64,000 nucleotides of DNA. It comes from Arachis hypogaea (lineage: Eukaryota; Streptophyta; Magnoliopsida; Fabales; Fabaceae). Of this stretch, positions 11,603 through 23,292 are shown piece after piece (the stretch's first letter is position 1; the number at the start of each line of letters is the position of its first letter). Made by a program: the position numbers and the translations under genes. The notes under the pieces were generated by a model. That model was not told where the DNA came from. It saw nothing but the letters and a program-made list of their open reading frames with translations, and did no database searches. The stretch covers positions 65,700,841 to 65,764,840 of the forward strand of contig NC_092048.1 in assembly GCF_003086295.3 (NCBI RefSeq). The letters are read 5' to 3'.

Positions 11603-13261
11603 TGGTGCACGAAATTGTGATCCTTAGCAACGGCGCCAAAAACTTAGTGCTCAGAACGTAATTCACACACTTTGTCACAACTTCGCACAACTAACCAATA
11701 AGTGCACTGGGTCGTCCAAGTAATAAACCTTACGTGAGTAAGGGTCGATCCCACAGAGATTGTTGGCTTGAAGCAAGCTATGGTCACCTTGTAAATCTCA
11801 GTCAGGCGGATTCAAATGGTTATAGAGTTTTAATAATTAAAAGATAAATAAAACATAAAATAAAGATAGAGGTACTTATGTAATTCATTGGTGAAAATTT
11901 CAGATAAGCGTATAGAGATGCTTTCGTTCCTTCTGAATCTCTGCTTTCCTATTTCTTTCATCCAATCCTTCATACTCCTTTCTATGACATGCTTTGTGTA
12001 GGGCATCACCGTTGTCAATGGCTACTTTCCACCCTCTCAGTGAAAATGGTCCAAGATGCGCTGTCACCGCACGGCTATTCATCTGTCGGTTCTCGATCAT
12101 ACTAGAATACGATTCAGTAACCCTTTTGCGTCTGTCACTACGCCCAGCACTCGCGAGTTTGAAGCTCGTCACAGCCATCCCTTCCCAGATCCTACTCGGA
12201 ATACCACAGACAAGGTTTAGACTTTTCGGACCTCAAGAATGGCCGCTAATAGTTCTAGCCTATACCACGAAGACTCTGATCTCACGATCAGAAGGCTAAG
12301 AGATACATATTCAAGCTTGTTTTCATGTAGAACAGAAGTGTTTGTCAGGCACGCGTTCATAAGTGAGAATGATGATGAGCGTCACATAATCATCACATTC
12401 ATCATGTTCTTGTGTGCGAATGAATATCTTAGAGAATAAATAGGCTTGAATTGAATAAAAAAACAATAGTACTTTGCATTAATTCATGAGGAACAGCAGA
12501 GCTCCGCACCTTAATCTATGGTGTGTAGAAACTCTACCGTTGAAAATACATAAGTGATGAAGGTCCAGGCATGGCCGAATGGCCAGCCCCCATAAAGGTC
12601 TAAGATAGCCTAAAACTAATCAAAAGAACTCCTCTAACATGATAGTAAAAAGTTCTATTTATACTAAACTAGTTACTAGGGTTATAGAAATCAGTAAATG
12701 ATGCAAAAATTTACTTCCGGGCCCACTTGGTGTGTGCTTGGGTTGAGTATTGAAGATTTCACGTGTAGAGGTCTTCCTTGGAGTTAAACGCCAGTTTGTA
12801 ACCTGTTTATGGCGTTTAACTCTGCTTTGCAACCTGTTTCTGGCGTTTAACTCCAGAATAGGGCAGAGAGCTGGCGTTGAACGCCAGTTTGCATCATCTA
12901 AAATTGGGCAAAGTATGGACTATTATATATTTCTGGAAAGCCCTGGATGTCTAATTTCCAACGCAATTGAGAACGTGCCATTTGGACTCTTGTAGCTCCA
13001 GAAAATCCACTTTGAGTGCAGGGAGGTCAGAATCCAACAGCATCTGCAGTCCTTCTTCAACCTCTGAATCTGATTTTTGCTCAAGTCCCTCAATTTCAGC
13101 CAGAAATTACCTGAAATCTCAGAAAAACACACAAACTCATAGTAAAGTCCAGAAATGTGATTTTTAATTAAAAACTAATAAAAATATACTAAAAACTAAC
13201 TAAATCATACTAAAACTATGTAAAAACAATGCCAAAAAGCGTATAAATTATCCGCTCATCA
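11603..13261 (-). mobile_element. 5' LTR of element D
   Basis: 1659 bp on the minus strand from TGATGAGCGG (13261) to GTGCACCA (11603). Order on the minus strand: stem-loop module (12911-12970), palindromes, G-box CACGTG (12760-12765), TATAAATAG-like box near 12655-12663, and U5. The 3' end carries a second, degenerate PBS-like copy (GGCGCCGTTGCTAAGG, near 11623-11640) inside the LTR. On the right it abuts the leader of element G at 13262. D therefore inserted into G, or was joined to it by deletion. Confidence 0.85.
12779..12892. repeat. U3 palindrome array of LTR D (CTGGCGTTTAACGCCAG class)
   Basis: Four units of the GGCGTTTAACGCC type, some with one arm decayed to ACTCC. The last unit has a TTGAACG centre. 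Spacers are about 20 bases. Confidence 0.85.
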
Positions 13262-13718
13262 GCTCGTCCTCGAGCAAAAGAAGAAAGAAAGGAGGAGAAG
13301 AAGAAGAACTGGAGGAGATGAAGGGGAGGAGTGGATTTGGCCAAGGGGGTTTAAAGTGTGTATGATGTGTGAAATTGAAGGTGGTGAGAAGGGGTATTTA
13401 TAGAGTAAGAGGGAGAGGGAATTCGTGTAAGAGGGAGTTGGGTTTGGGAGGGAAATGTTTTTAATTTGAATGGTGAGGTAGGTGGGGTTTTATGATGGAT
13501 GGATGTGAGTGGTGAAGAGATTATGTGGAAGAGGGTAGGATTTGATAGGTGAATAGTATTTGGGGAAGAGGTATTGATGTGATTGGTCAAGGGAATTTGG
13601 GGTAGACTATTATGGAGAGGTGTGAAGAGGAGAGAGAGTGAGTTGGGGTAGGTGGGGATCTTGTGCGGTCCACAGATCCTGAGGTGTCAAGAAATTATAC
13701 TCCCTGCACCTTTCTCAC
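13262..13718 (-). promoter_or_regulatory. Internal leader and TATA box of element G (PTP ORF lost)
   Basis: On the minus strand this runs from the palindrome array through a C/T-rich leader. A TATA box (CTATAAATA) lies at 13404-13396. The leader ends in CTCGAGGACGAGC and is cut there by LTR D. The same layout in element A (array, leader, TATA at 29350, then PTP ORF) shows that a PTP ORF should have followed; it is missing here. Confidence 0.6.
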
Positions 13719-14032
13719 GTTTAAACGCCCTCTGTGTGCCATTTCTGGCGTTTAACGCCAACTCTGCTACCTTTTCTGGCGTTAAACACCAGGCTGATGC
13801 CAATTTCTGGCGTTTAACGCCCATCAGACACCCTTTTTTGGCGTTAAACGCTAGTCTGTCTACCAATTCTGGCGTTAAATGCCAGTAACACCAGCCAGAT
13901 ACCAGACACCCTTTTCTGGCGTTTAACGCCAGTCTGGCTGCCAATTCTAGCGTTTAACGCCCAGAATGCTGCCAGACTGGGCGTTAAACACCCATTTTAC
14001 TATCCTTACTGGCGTTTAAACACCAGTAAGCC
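13719..14032. repeat. Internal palindrome array of element G
   Basis: About ten units of CTGGCGTTTAACGCCAG with variants, separated by spacers of about 20 bases such as AATGCTGCCAGA. The centre is TTTAA or TTAAA throughout, unlike the TTCAA/TTCAG centre of elements A and I. It lies between the gag-PR stop and the internal promoter. Confidence 0.9.
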
Positions 14033-14187
14033 TGTCCTCCAGGGTGTGCTATTTTTTATGCTGTTTTTGATTTCGCTTTAATTCTGTAGCTGTTTTTTGT
14101 GACTTCACATGATCATCTACCTAAAGAAAACATAACATGGCAATGGAAAAGAAATGTTTATAAAAATAAATATAATTAAATAACATT

Positions 14188-14220
14188 GGGTTGCATCCCA
14201 ATAAGTGCTTTTTTAATGTC
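14188..14220 (-). other. Conserved post-gag-PR motif, G copy
   Basis: A decayed copy of the block GAAGCGCTTGTTGGGAGGCA seen just downstream of the gag-PR or pol stop in A, I, C and (in frame) B. Confidence 0.7.
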
Positions 14221-14250
14221 AATAGCTTGACAATGAGCTCTTAGAGAGCT

Positions 14251-16532
14251 TCATAGAGACTCAGAGCTTAATGGTGGCCTCCCAACACCAAACTTAGGAG
14301 TTGAGTATGGGGGCTCTGTTTGACTCTGTATTGAGAGAAGCTTTTCATGCTTCCTCTCCATGGTTACAGAAGAAGATCCTTGAGCCTTAAACACAAGGTA
14401 GTCCTCATTCAATTGAAGGACTAATTCTCCTCTGTCCACATCAATCATAGCCCTTACTGTGGCTAGGAAGGGTCTTCCAAGGATAATGGATTCATCCTCA
14501 TCCTTCCCAATGTCTAGGATTATGAAGTCAGCAGGGATGTATAGGTCTTCAACCTTCACTAAGACATCCTCTACAAGTCCATAAGCATGTTTTCTTGATT
14601 TGTCTGCCAACTCTAGTGAGATTCTTGCAGCTTGTACCTCAAAGATCCCTAGTTTCTCTATTACAGAAAGTGGCATGAGGTTTATACCTGACCCTAAGTC
14701 ACACAGAGCCTTCTCAAAGGTCATAGTGCCTATGGTACACGGTATTAAGAACTTTTCGGGATCTAGTTTCTTCTGAGGTAATTTCAGTTGAACCAAGGCA
14801 TTTAGTTCATTGATGAGCAATGGAGGTTCATCCTCCCAAGTCTCATTACCAAATAACTTGGCATTCAGCTTCATGATTGCTCCTAGATACTAAGCAACTT
14901 GCTCTTCAACAATATCTTCATCCTCTTCAGAGGAAGAATAATCATCAGAGCTCATGAATGGCAACAGTAAGTTCAGTGGAATCTCTATGGTCTCTGTATG
15001 AGCCTCAGATTCCTTTGGTTCCTCATTAGGGAACTCCTTATTGGTCAGTGGACGTCCATTGAGGTCTTCCTAACTGGAAATCACTGCCTCTTCCTCCTCT
15101 ATAGGTTCGGCCACTTTGGGTATATTGATAGCCTTGCACTCTCTCTTTGGATTCTCTTCTATATTGATTGGGAGAGTACTAGGAGGGATTTTAGTAACTC
15201 TTTTACTTAGCTGACCCACTTGTGCCTCCAAATTTCTAATGGAGGACCTTGTTTCAGTCATGAAATTGAGAGTGGTCATAGATAGATCAGAGACTATGAT
15301 TGCTAAGTCAGAGAGGCTCTACTTAGAATTCTCTGTCTGTTGCTGAGAAGATGATGGAAAAGGCTTGCTATTGCCAAACCTATTTCTCCCACCATTATTA
15401 TTATTGAAGCCTTGTTAAGGCTTCTGTTAATCCTTCCATGAAAAATTAGGATGATTCCTCCATGAAGGATTGTAAGTGTTTCCATAGGATTCTCCCATGT
15501 AATTCACCTCTTCCATTCCAGGATTCTCAGGGTCATAAGCTTCTCCTTCAGATGAAGCTTCTTTAGTACTGCCAGATGCAGCTTGCATTCCAGTCAGATT
15601 TTGAGAAATCATATTGACTTACTGAGTCAATATTTTGTTCTGAGCCAATATGCCATTCAGAGTATCAATCTCAAGAACTCCTTTCTTCTGAGTCATCCCA
15701 TTATTCACAGGATTTCTTTCAGAAGTGTACATGAACTGGTTATTTGCAACCATCTCAATGAGTTCCTGGACTTCTGCAGGTATTTTCTTCAGATGAAGAG
15801 ATCCCCCAGCAGAGTGATCCAATGACATCTTTGACAATTCAGACAGACCATCATAGAATATATATAAGATGCTCCATCTGAAAGCATGTCAGAAGGACAC
15901 CTTCTGATCAATTGCTTGTATCTTTTCCAAGATTTATAAAGGGATTTCCCTTCCTTCTGTCTGAAGGTTTGGACTTCCACTCTAAGCTTACTCATCTTTT
16001 AAGGTGGAAAGAATTTGGCAAAGAAAGCATTGACCAACTTTTCTCAAGAGTTCAGGCTTTCTTAAGGTTGTGAGTCTAATCATATCCTAGCTCTATCTCT
16101 TACAGCAAATGGGAAAAGCATAAGTCTATAGACCTTTGGATTAACCCCATTGGTCATAACAGTGTCACAGTTTTGCAAGAATTCAGCTAAGAATTGATGA
16201 GGATCTTCCAATGAAAGTCCATGAAACTTACTATTCTGCTGCATTAGAGAAACTAATTATGTCTTAAGCTCAAAGTTGTTTGATCTAATTACAGGAATTG
16301 AGATCCTTCTTCCATAGAAGTCGGAAGATGGTGCAGTAAAGTCACCAAGCATCTTCCTTGCATCTCCACCATTGTTGTTGTTTTTGGCTGCCATGTCTTC
16401 TTCTTTTGCGAAAATTTCTGTAAGGTCCTCTTCAGAGTGTTGTGCTTTAGCTTCTCTTAGCTTCCTCTTCAGAGTCCTTTCAGGTTCAGGATCAGCTTCA
16501 ACAAGAATGTTCTTATCCTTGTTTCTGCTCAT
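14251..16532 (-). pseudogene. gag-protease of element G, broken
   Basis: Gag starts at the ATG at 16532 (MSRNKDKNILVEADPEPERT). The protease has D-L-G-S-G-I-N-L-M-P near 14680 and I-I-L-G-R-P-F-L-A-T near 14460-14490, and ends at 14251 after one KFGVGRP peptide. It has many stops (near 16257, 16030-16080, 15600, 14890) and at least one single-base deletion near 15875 that changes frame. The protease part is the best preserved, open for 207 codons. No RT or integrase follows: the stop is followed by the conserved motif and then the palindrome array, as in A and I. Confidence 0.85.
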
Positions 16533-18419
16533 ATGAAAAAGAAGAGAACAAAGAGAAGAAGAGGAATCCTCTATGTCACAGTATAGAGATTTCTTTATGT
16601 TAGTAGAAGAATATAAGAATGAGGTAGAGAGAGAATAAGAAGAATTCAAACACAGAGAGAGGGAGAGGGTTCGAATTATGAGTAGAAGAGAAGTGTTAGT
16701 AAATAAATAAATAAATAGAGAGAGAGGGAATTCGAATATTAATTAAAAGAAAAGAAAAATATTTTTGTTTTTATTTTAATTATAAGTTAGAATTCGAAAT
16801 TTAAGAAAAGAAATAAAATAAAATTAGAATTTAAAACAATTAGTTAATTAAAAAGGATTTTGAAAAAGTGGTTAGTTGTTTTCGAAATTAATGAGAGAAA
16901 AGTAGTTAGGTGGCTTTGAAAAAGATAAGAAATAGTAAAACAAACAAAAAGTCAAGTATTTAATTGAAAAAGATTTGAAAGTAAATTTTGAAAAGATAAG
17001 AAGTTAGAAAAAGATTTTTGAAATTAAATTTTGAAAAAGATATGATTGAAATTTATTTTGAAAAAGATTAGAAAAGGAAACTAAAAAGATTTTATTTTTG
17101 AAATTAAAGTTGATGATTTGACTAACAAGAAACTCAAAGATATGATTCTAGAATTTAAAGATTGAACCTTTCTTAATAAGAAAGTAACAAACTTGAAATT
17201 TTTGAATCAAAACATTAATTGTTAGCAATAATTTTGAAAATTATGAATTAAAATTAAGGAAAGGATTTTGAAAATCAATTTTAAAATTTTCGAAAATATT
17301 AAGAAGAAAAATAAAAAAAATTTGATTTTTGAAAAAGATTTGAAAAGATAAAATTTTTAAATTGAAATTTTGACTTGACTAACAAGAAACAATTAAGTTT
17401 TAAAAATTTTTGACTAAGTCAACCCAAAATTTCAAAATTTATGAGTGAAATAAGGGAAACATATTATTTTTTATTTTTTTGAATTAATGAAGAAAGAGAA
17501 AAACAACAAAATGACACTAAACATAAAAATTTAAGATCAAAACAAATAATGCATGCAAGAACACTTTGAATGTCAAGATGAATACCAAGAACACTTTGAA
17601 GATCATGATGAACATCAAGAACATATTTTTGAAAATTTTTGAGAAAAGAAAGACATGCAAGACACCAAACTTAAAAATTTTTTACTTTTAAACACAATGA
17701 ATTCGAAAATGCACAAGAAAAACAAGAAAAGACACAAAACAAGAAAATTTAAAGATCAAACTAGGAGAATCATCAAGAACAACTTGAAGATCAATGAAGA
17801 ACACAATTCACATATTTTCGAAAATTAAAGAAAAATTAAAACATGCAATTGACACCAAACTTAGAATTTGACACTAAACTCAAACAAGAAACACAAAATT
17901 TTTTTGGTTTTTATGGTTTTAGTAAATTTTTTTTGTATATTTTTTGAAATTATTTTGGAAAAATAAAATAAAGAAATTAAAAATTTTTAATAAGAATTCT
18001 AGGATTCCTGTAATGTTACTCTAAAGCTTCAGTCCAAAAGATTAGACATGGCCAATGGCCAGCCAAGCTTTAGCACAGAATTATAACGGAGAATCCAAAG
18101 GCTCATGCAATGTTACTCTAAAGTTTCGGTCCAAAAGAATTAGACATGGCCAAATGGCCAGCCAAGCTTTAGCATAACAAATACAGACATGTCCTTTCTA
18201 CAATGGAAAGTGGAAACCTCAGTCCAAAAGATTAGACATGGCTTAACAGTTAGCCAGGTTTCAACATATCTCATGAAACTCTAAAATTCATTCTTAAAAA
18301 TTCTGAAGAAAACTTTTTTTTTGAATTTTTCAAAATTAAAAATAAAAAGCTTAAACATGAAATAAAATTACCTAATCTAAGCAAAAAAGATGAACCGTCA
18401 GTTGTCCAAACTCGAACAA
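16533..18419 (-). other. AT-rich 5' leader of element G
   Basis: Untranslated leader collinear with that of D, with GAAAAAGATTTG runs, the CACCAAACTTA motif and the leader repeat units at 18010-18270. No ORF. Confidence 0.7.
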
Positions 18420-18437
18420 TCCCCAGCAATGGCGCCA
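18420..18437 (-). promoter_or_regulatory. Primer-binding site of element G
   Basis: The minus-strand sequence TGGCGCCATTGCTGGGGA has two mismatches to the tRNA-Asp complement. It lies six bases from the LTR end. Confidence 0.8.
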
Positions 18438-18443
18438 AAAACT

Positions 18444-19080
18444 TGGTGCACGAAATTGTGATTCACACTTTTCACAATTCCGCACAACTAACCAGCAAGT
18501 GCACTGGGTCGTCCAAGTAATACCTTATGTGAGTAAGGGTCGATCCCACAGAGATTGTCATCTTGAAGAAAGCTATGGTCATCCTGTAAATCTTAGTCAG
18601 GCAGATTCAAATGGTTATAAGGTTTTGATAATTAAAAGATAAATTAAACATAAAATAAAATAAGATAGAGATACTTGGTGGGAATTTCAGATAAGCGTTT
18701 GGAGATGCTTTGTTGCTTCTGAACCTCTGCTTTCCTACTGTCTTCTTCCAATCATGCGTGCTCCCTTCCATGGCAAGCTGTATGATCCTCTCGGATGAAA
18801 AATACCAGGTATGATCTCTGCACGGCTAATCAACTGTCGAATTTCTCATCTCGGATGAAAAATACCAGGTACAGCTACCGCACGGCTAATCATCTGTCGG
18901 TTCTCACTAGCGTCGGAATAGGATCTCTCTATCCTTTTTGCACACTGTCACTGCGCCGAACATTCACAAGTTTGAAGCTCGTCACAGTCATCCCTTCCAA
19001 GATCCTACTCGGAATACCACAGACAAGGTTTATACTTTTTGGATCTCAGGAATGCTGCCAATTGGTTCTAGCCTATACCA
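18444..19080 (-). mobile_element. Truncated 5' LTR of element G
   Basis: Only the 3' part of the LTR (R-U5 side) is left, ending GTGCACCA at 18444 next to the PBS. It contains an internal tandem duplication of CTCGGATGAAAAATACCAGG (18790 and 18850). At about 19080 it stops inside the sequence CCTATACCAC and joins the 3' noncoding block of another element. The U3, palindromes and TATA box are deleted. Confidence 0.8.
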
Positions 19081-20470
19081 CCAAACTTAAACTGTTGCTT
19101 GTCCTCAAGCAACCAAAACTAATATAAGCTTAGGATGTGAATTTGCATGAGAATGAGAGTTCGATTAAGCTCATGTCTCTTCTTATAGTGGGGTTTACAA
19201 CTATAATCCTGAATAGTTTTGGCATCTAACTTTATCCTTTGAAGTTTAGAATGATTGGCATCCATAGGAATTCAGAATTCAGATAGTGTTATTGATTCTC
19301 CTAGTTCAGTATGTTGATTCTTGAACACAGCTACTTTATGAGTCTTGGCTGTGACCCTAAGCATTTTGTTTTCCAGTATTACCACCGGATACATAAATGC
19401 CACAGACACATAACTGGGTGAACCTTTTCAGATTGTGATTCAGCTTTGCTAGAGTCCCCAATTAGAGGTGCCCAGAGTTCTTAAGCACACTCTTTTTGCT
19501 TTGGATCACGACTTTAACCGCTCAGTCTCAAGCTTTTCACTTGATACCTTCACGCCAAAAGCACATGGTTAGGGACAACTTGGTTTAGCCGCTTAGGCCA
19601 GGATTTTATTCCTTTAGGACCTCCTATCCTTTAATGCTCAAAGCCTTGGATACTTTTTACCCTTTGCCTTTTAGTATAAAGGATTATTGGCTTTTTCTGC
19701 TTGCTTTTTTCTTTCTTTCTTTTTCTTTATTTTATATTTTTTTTTTCACAAGCTTCGTGTTTTTCACTGCTTTTTCTTACTTCAAGAATCAATTTTAAAA
19801 TATTTCATATTATCAATAACATTTCTCTTTTTTCATCATTCTTTCAAGAGCCAACCATTTTAACATTCATAAACTTCACTATCAAAAAAATGCATTGTTC
19901 AAGCATTCATTCAGAAAACAAAAAGTATTACCACCACATCTAAGTAAATAAGACTACTCTTAAAATTAACTCAATTTCTCATGCAATACATCACTTCTGT
20001 AATTTTTTTATTTGAATTCAAGCTCAGCGAGTAATACGTGAGACATATTTTAAAGTAATTAAGAGAAAACTAAACTAGACCTAGGATTCTAACTAGTAAA
20101 GGATCACGCAACAAACAAAGCAAAATAGCAGGAAACTGGAACATAACATAATAAAAGCGGAAAGGAATAAAAAATGAAAGGAACTCAACCACCTTAGTCA
20201 TCTGAGCGGTCGTTTTATTCTTCAGGTTATGCTCTTTTGTGAAGATGATTCACCTCCCTTAGTGCAATAAAAATAAATAGAAAACTGTTAAGCGAAGCGT
20301 CAACACCAAACTTAAAGGTTTACTTGTCTTCAAGCAAAGAAGAACTGAAAATAAAAACAAATAGTAAGAAGAATCTCCGGTTCCTGTTCTAAAATAGTTG
20401 CATGATCAGAAAAATAATAAAAACTCAATAAAAATCAAATAAGTAAGAAAGCTACTACTACAAAGAATAA
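19081..20470 (-). other. 3' noncoding block, probably of element B
   Basis: On the minus strand this follows the B protease frame. It is collinear over several hundred bases with the regions before the 3' LTR in A (31290-31835) and C (37210-37740). Shared landmarks are the minus-strand reading of CCACCGGATACATAAATGC, CTTTTCAGAT and GTTAGGGACA. It ends with TTTAAGTTTGGTGG at about 19081-19095, where a 3' LTR should start, but is joined to the middle of the G LTR. A further copy of TTTAAGTTTGGTGTTG is near 20300-20315. No ORF. Confidence 0.6.
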
Positions 20471-22678
20471 CTAAGGATACGAAATTATCGTGTTGCCTCC
20501 CGACAAGCGCTTCTTTAACGTCACTAGCTTGACGGTCAGCTCCTCTAAGGAGGGGGGGTCATAGGGGCTCAGCTCTTCACCCCTTACTTTGAACTTCTTT
20601 CCTGTGTCTTCATAAATTAGCTCAATATGCTCCAAAGAGAGGATTCTGTTTACTGTATAAATCCATGCTAGAGTCTTAGTCAACACTACCTTCATTCCAG
20701 GGGAGAAACCTTCAGTGGGGATCTTTTTGTTTCTCCATCCCCTGGGTATTTTCTTCTTTTTGGGAACCTCCTCCTTGGTGGATGGTGCATTTTCAACACC
20801 AAACTTAGGTTTGATGTCAGGAGGAATTTTACTGATTGTCACCAAAGGAGGTTTGAGTTGCAGACTCCGCTGTGCATCATCAGGGGGTTCTTGAAGGTTT
20901 GGATCAATAAGCTCAGCCTGCATGCACCTCTCTCCTTCACCTGTTGAATGTATATCTTTGAAGACATGAAAGACCAGTTGCTCATTATGCACTCTAAGCA
21001 CTAATTCATCTACTTTTACATCAATCAGAGCTCTTCCAGTGGCTAGAAATGGTCTTCCTAGAATTATAGAGGCATTCTCATCCTCCCCTGTATCAAGAAT
21101 TATAAAATCTACTGAGAGGAAGAACTTACCCACTTTGACTAAGATATTTTCTACTAATCTGTTTGCAGGCTTCATAGATTTGTCTGCCATCTGTAATGCT
21201 ATCTTCGTGGGTTGTGCCTCTTGGATTTGCAGCTTCTTCATCATAGACAGGGGCATTAAATTGATGCTTGCTCCTAGATCACATAATGCTTTCTCAAAGG
21301 TTGTGCTCCCAATGGTGCATGGAATTTAAAAACTCCCTGGATCTGGCATCTTCTTTGGTAAGTGATTCAGAATGATGGCACTGCATTCTTTAGTCAGGAC
21401 CACTATCTCATCTCCCTTTAAAGGCTTCTTCTTTGACAACAACTCCTTCATGAACTTGGCATAGAGAGGCATTTGTTCCAAAACCTCAGCAAAAGGAATA
21501 TTGATTTGCAACTTTCTAAAGACTTCCAAGAACTTTGAAAACTGTTTGTCCTTGGTCTCCTTTTGAAGTCTCTGAGGATATGGCATTTTAGCCTTATACT
21601 CAGGAGCCTTTGGCAAAGTAGGATAAGTGTTAAGAGAGTCTGGGAATGGGTTGTCCGCATGCTTTGGAGGGGCGTGTTCTACTTCTTCCTTCTTCTCCTC
21701 TGGAGCTTCTTTTTCTACTAACTCTTCATTGGCCTTGGTCTCAGAGCCAGCTACTTTACCACTTCTCAATTGAATAACCTTGCAATCTTCTCCTGGATTC
21801 ACCACTGTGTCACCTAGAAATGTACTTGTAGACCTCTCAAGTATTTGCTTGCTCAGTTGGCCCACTAGCACCTCTAAGTTTCTAATGGAGGCTCTGGTTT
21901 CCTGCATAACTTGTGCTTCTGTACTTGCCACTTGTTCACTTATTACGGTGATAGCCTTGCATTCCTCTCTTGGATTTGGAATTGTGTTACCAGGAAGGCT
22001 ATTAGTGGTCCTCTGATCAATTTCATTAACTTTTGTGGCTAATTGACCCATTTGAATCTTCAGGTTCTTGATGGATGCTCTAGTTTCCTGTCTAAAACCT
22101 GTCAATATTACTTCTAAATCATTGCTCTACTGGAAACCGCCCTGGGAACTATTGTTAAAGTTCTGAGGTCTCTGAGGTTGGTCCTTCCATCCAAAATTTG
22201 GGTGATTTCTCCATCCCTGGTTGTATGTCTTAGAATATGGATCATTGTTGGGATTCCTAGGACCACTCCCCATGTAATTCACCTGTTCAGCAGAAGGTTG
22301 AGCATAATCATAATTATCATTTTGCATAAAGTTACCTGCCATGTCATAAGAGACTTCCTGCGGTGGATTTTGGGTGTTGATAGCTGAGACTTGCATGCCA
22401 CCCATCTATTGAGTAAGTAGATTTATTTATTGAGACATAAGCTTGTTCTGAGCAAGAAGAGCATTCACAGCTTCTACCTCTAACACGCCTCTCTTCTGAG
22501 GGGTCTCAGAGTTCACAAGATTCCTGTTAGATGAGTATAAATATTAGTTGCTTGCAACCAATTCAATCAGCTCAATAGTCTCCTCTGGTGTCTTCTTCTT
22601 GTGTAGTGAACCGCCTGTAGAAGTGTCTAGGCTCATCTTGGACATCTCACCTAAGCCTTCATAAAAAATATCTAGTTG
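20471..22678 (-). pseudogene. Element B gag C-terminus, protease and integrase-like tail
   Basis: This is the left half of the B gag-PR frame, split from its N-terminus (33583-34237) by element A. Gag continues with LDIFYEGLGEMSKM, then Gln/Asn-rich linker with two copies of ETRASI(K/R)NL, and PYPQRLQKE. The protease has D-L-G-A-S-I-N-L-M-P near 21255-21275 and I-I-L-G-R-P-F-L-A-T near 21030-21065. After the protease the same frame runs into FSPGMKVVLTK ... EDTGKKFKVRGEELSPY (about 20550-20705). This resembles the C-terminal part of Athila integrases, so RT, RNase H and the integrase core seem to have been removed in frame. Stops in gag (near 22540, 22425, 22400) and before the protease (21326) are mostly explained by C-to-T at Gln codons. 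Confidence 0.8.
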
Positions 22679-22683
22679 GGTCC
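22679..22683. repeat. Target-site duplication, left (element A)
   Basis: GGTCC directly before the TGATGAGCGG start of LTR1. The same five bases follow the right end at 33578-33582, and removing A rejoins the gag frame of B across this site. Confidence 0.9.
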
Positions 22684-23059
22684 TGATGAGCGGATAATTT
22701 ATACGCTTTTTGGCATTGTTTTTAATATGTTTTTAGTAGGATCTAGTTACTTTTAGGGATGTTTTCATTAGTTTTTATGTTAAATTCACATTTTTGGACT
22801 TTACTATGAGTTTGGGTGTTTTTCTGTGATTTCAGGTATTTTCTGGCTGAAATTGAGGGACTTGAGCAGAAATCAGATTCAGAGGTTGAAGAAGGACTGC
22901 TGATGCTGTTGGATTCTGACCTCCCTGCACTCAAAGTGGATTTCCTGGAGCTACAGAACTCGAAATGGCGCGCTTCCAATTGCGTTGGAAAGTAGACATC
23001 CAGGGCTTTCCAGCAATATATAATAGTCCATACTTTGGCTAAGAATAGACGACGTAAAC

Positions 23060-23170
23060 AGGCGTTCAACGCCAGCTTTCCACCCAAATCTGGCGTCCAG
23101 CGCCAGAAAAGGATCCAAAACTAGAGTTGAACGCCCAAACTGGCACAAATACTGGCGTTCAACTCCACAA
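23060..23170. repeat. U3 palindrome array, LTR1 of A
   Basis: Units GGCGTTCAACGCCAG, CTGGCGTCCAGCGCCAG, GTTGAACGCCC and CTGGCGTTCAACTCC. The centre is TTCAA/TTGAA, the same variant as in the internal array of this element. Confidence 0.9.
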
Positions 23171-23283
23171 ATGGCCTCTACACGTGCAAAACTCAAGCTC
23201 AGCCCAAGCACACACCAAGTGGGCCCCGGAAGTGGATTTATGCATCAATTACTTACTCATGTAAACCCTAGTAGCTAGTTTAT

Positions 23284-23292
23284 TATAAATAG
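23284..23292 (+). promoter_or_regulatory. TATA box of LTR1 of A
   Basis: TATAAATAG, about 115 bases downstream of the palindrome array and 100 downstream of the G-box. Transcription would start near 23315-23325, defining the U3/R boundary. Confidence 0.75.

Noticed and set aside
11994..12439. Open frames in LTR D, with similar peptides in LTRs G, A and C
   Set aside because: They follow LTR homology, not protein constraint; they lack consistent starts and break in other copies.
13719..14032. CRISPR-like array (short palindromic repeats with regular spacers)
   Set aside because: Plant retrotransposon context, repeats diverged, spacers short and related to one another, no cas genes. These are LTR-element palindromes.
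22743..23087. Repeated Ser-rich frame in LTRs (SRKSTLSAGRSESNS)
   Set aside because: Present in every LTR copy on the antisense strand and not near any start signal; it reflects the conserved stem-loop region, not a gene.
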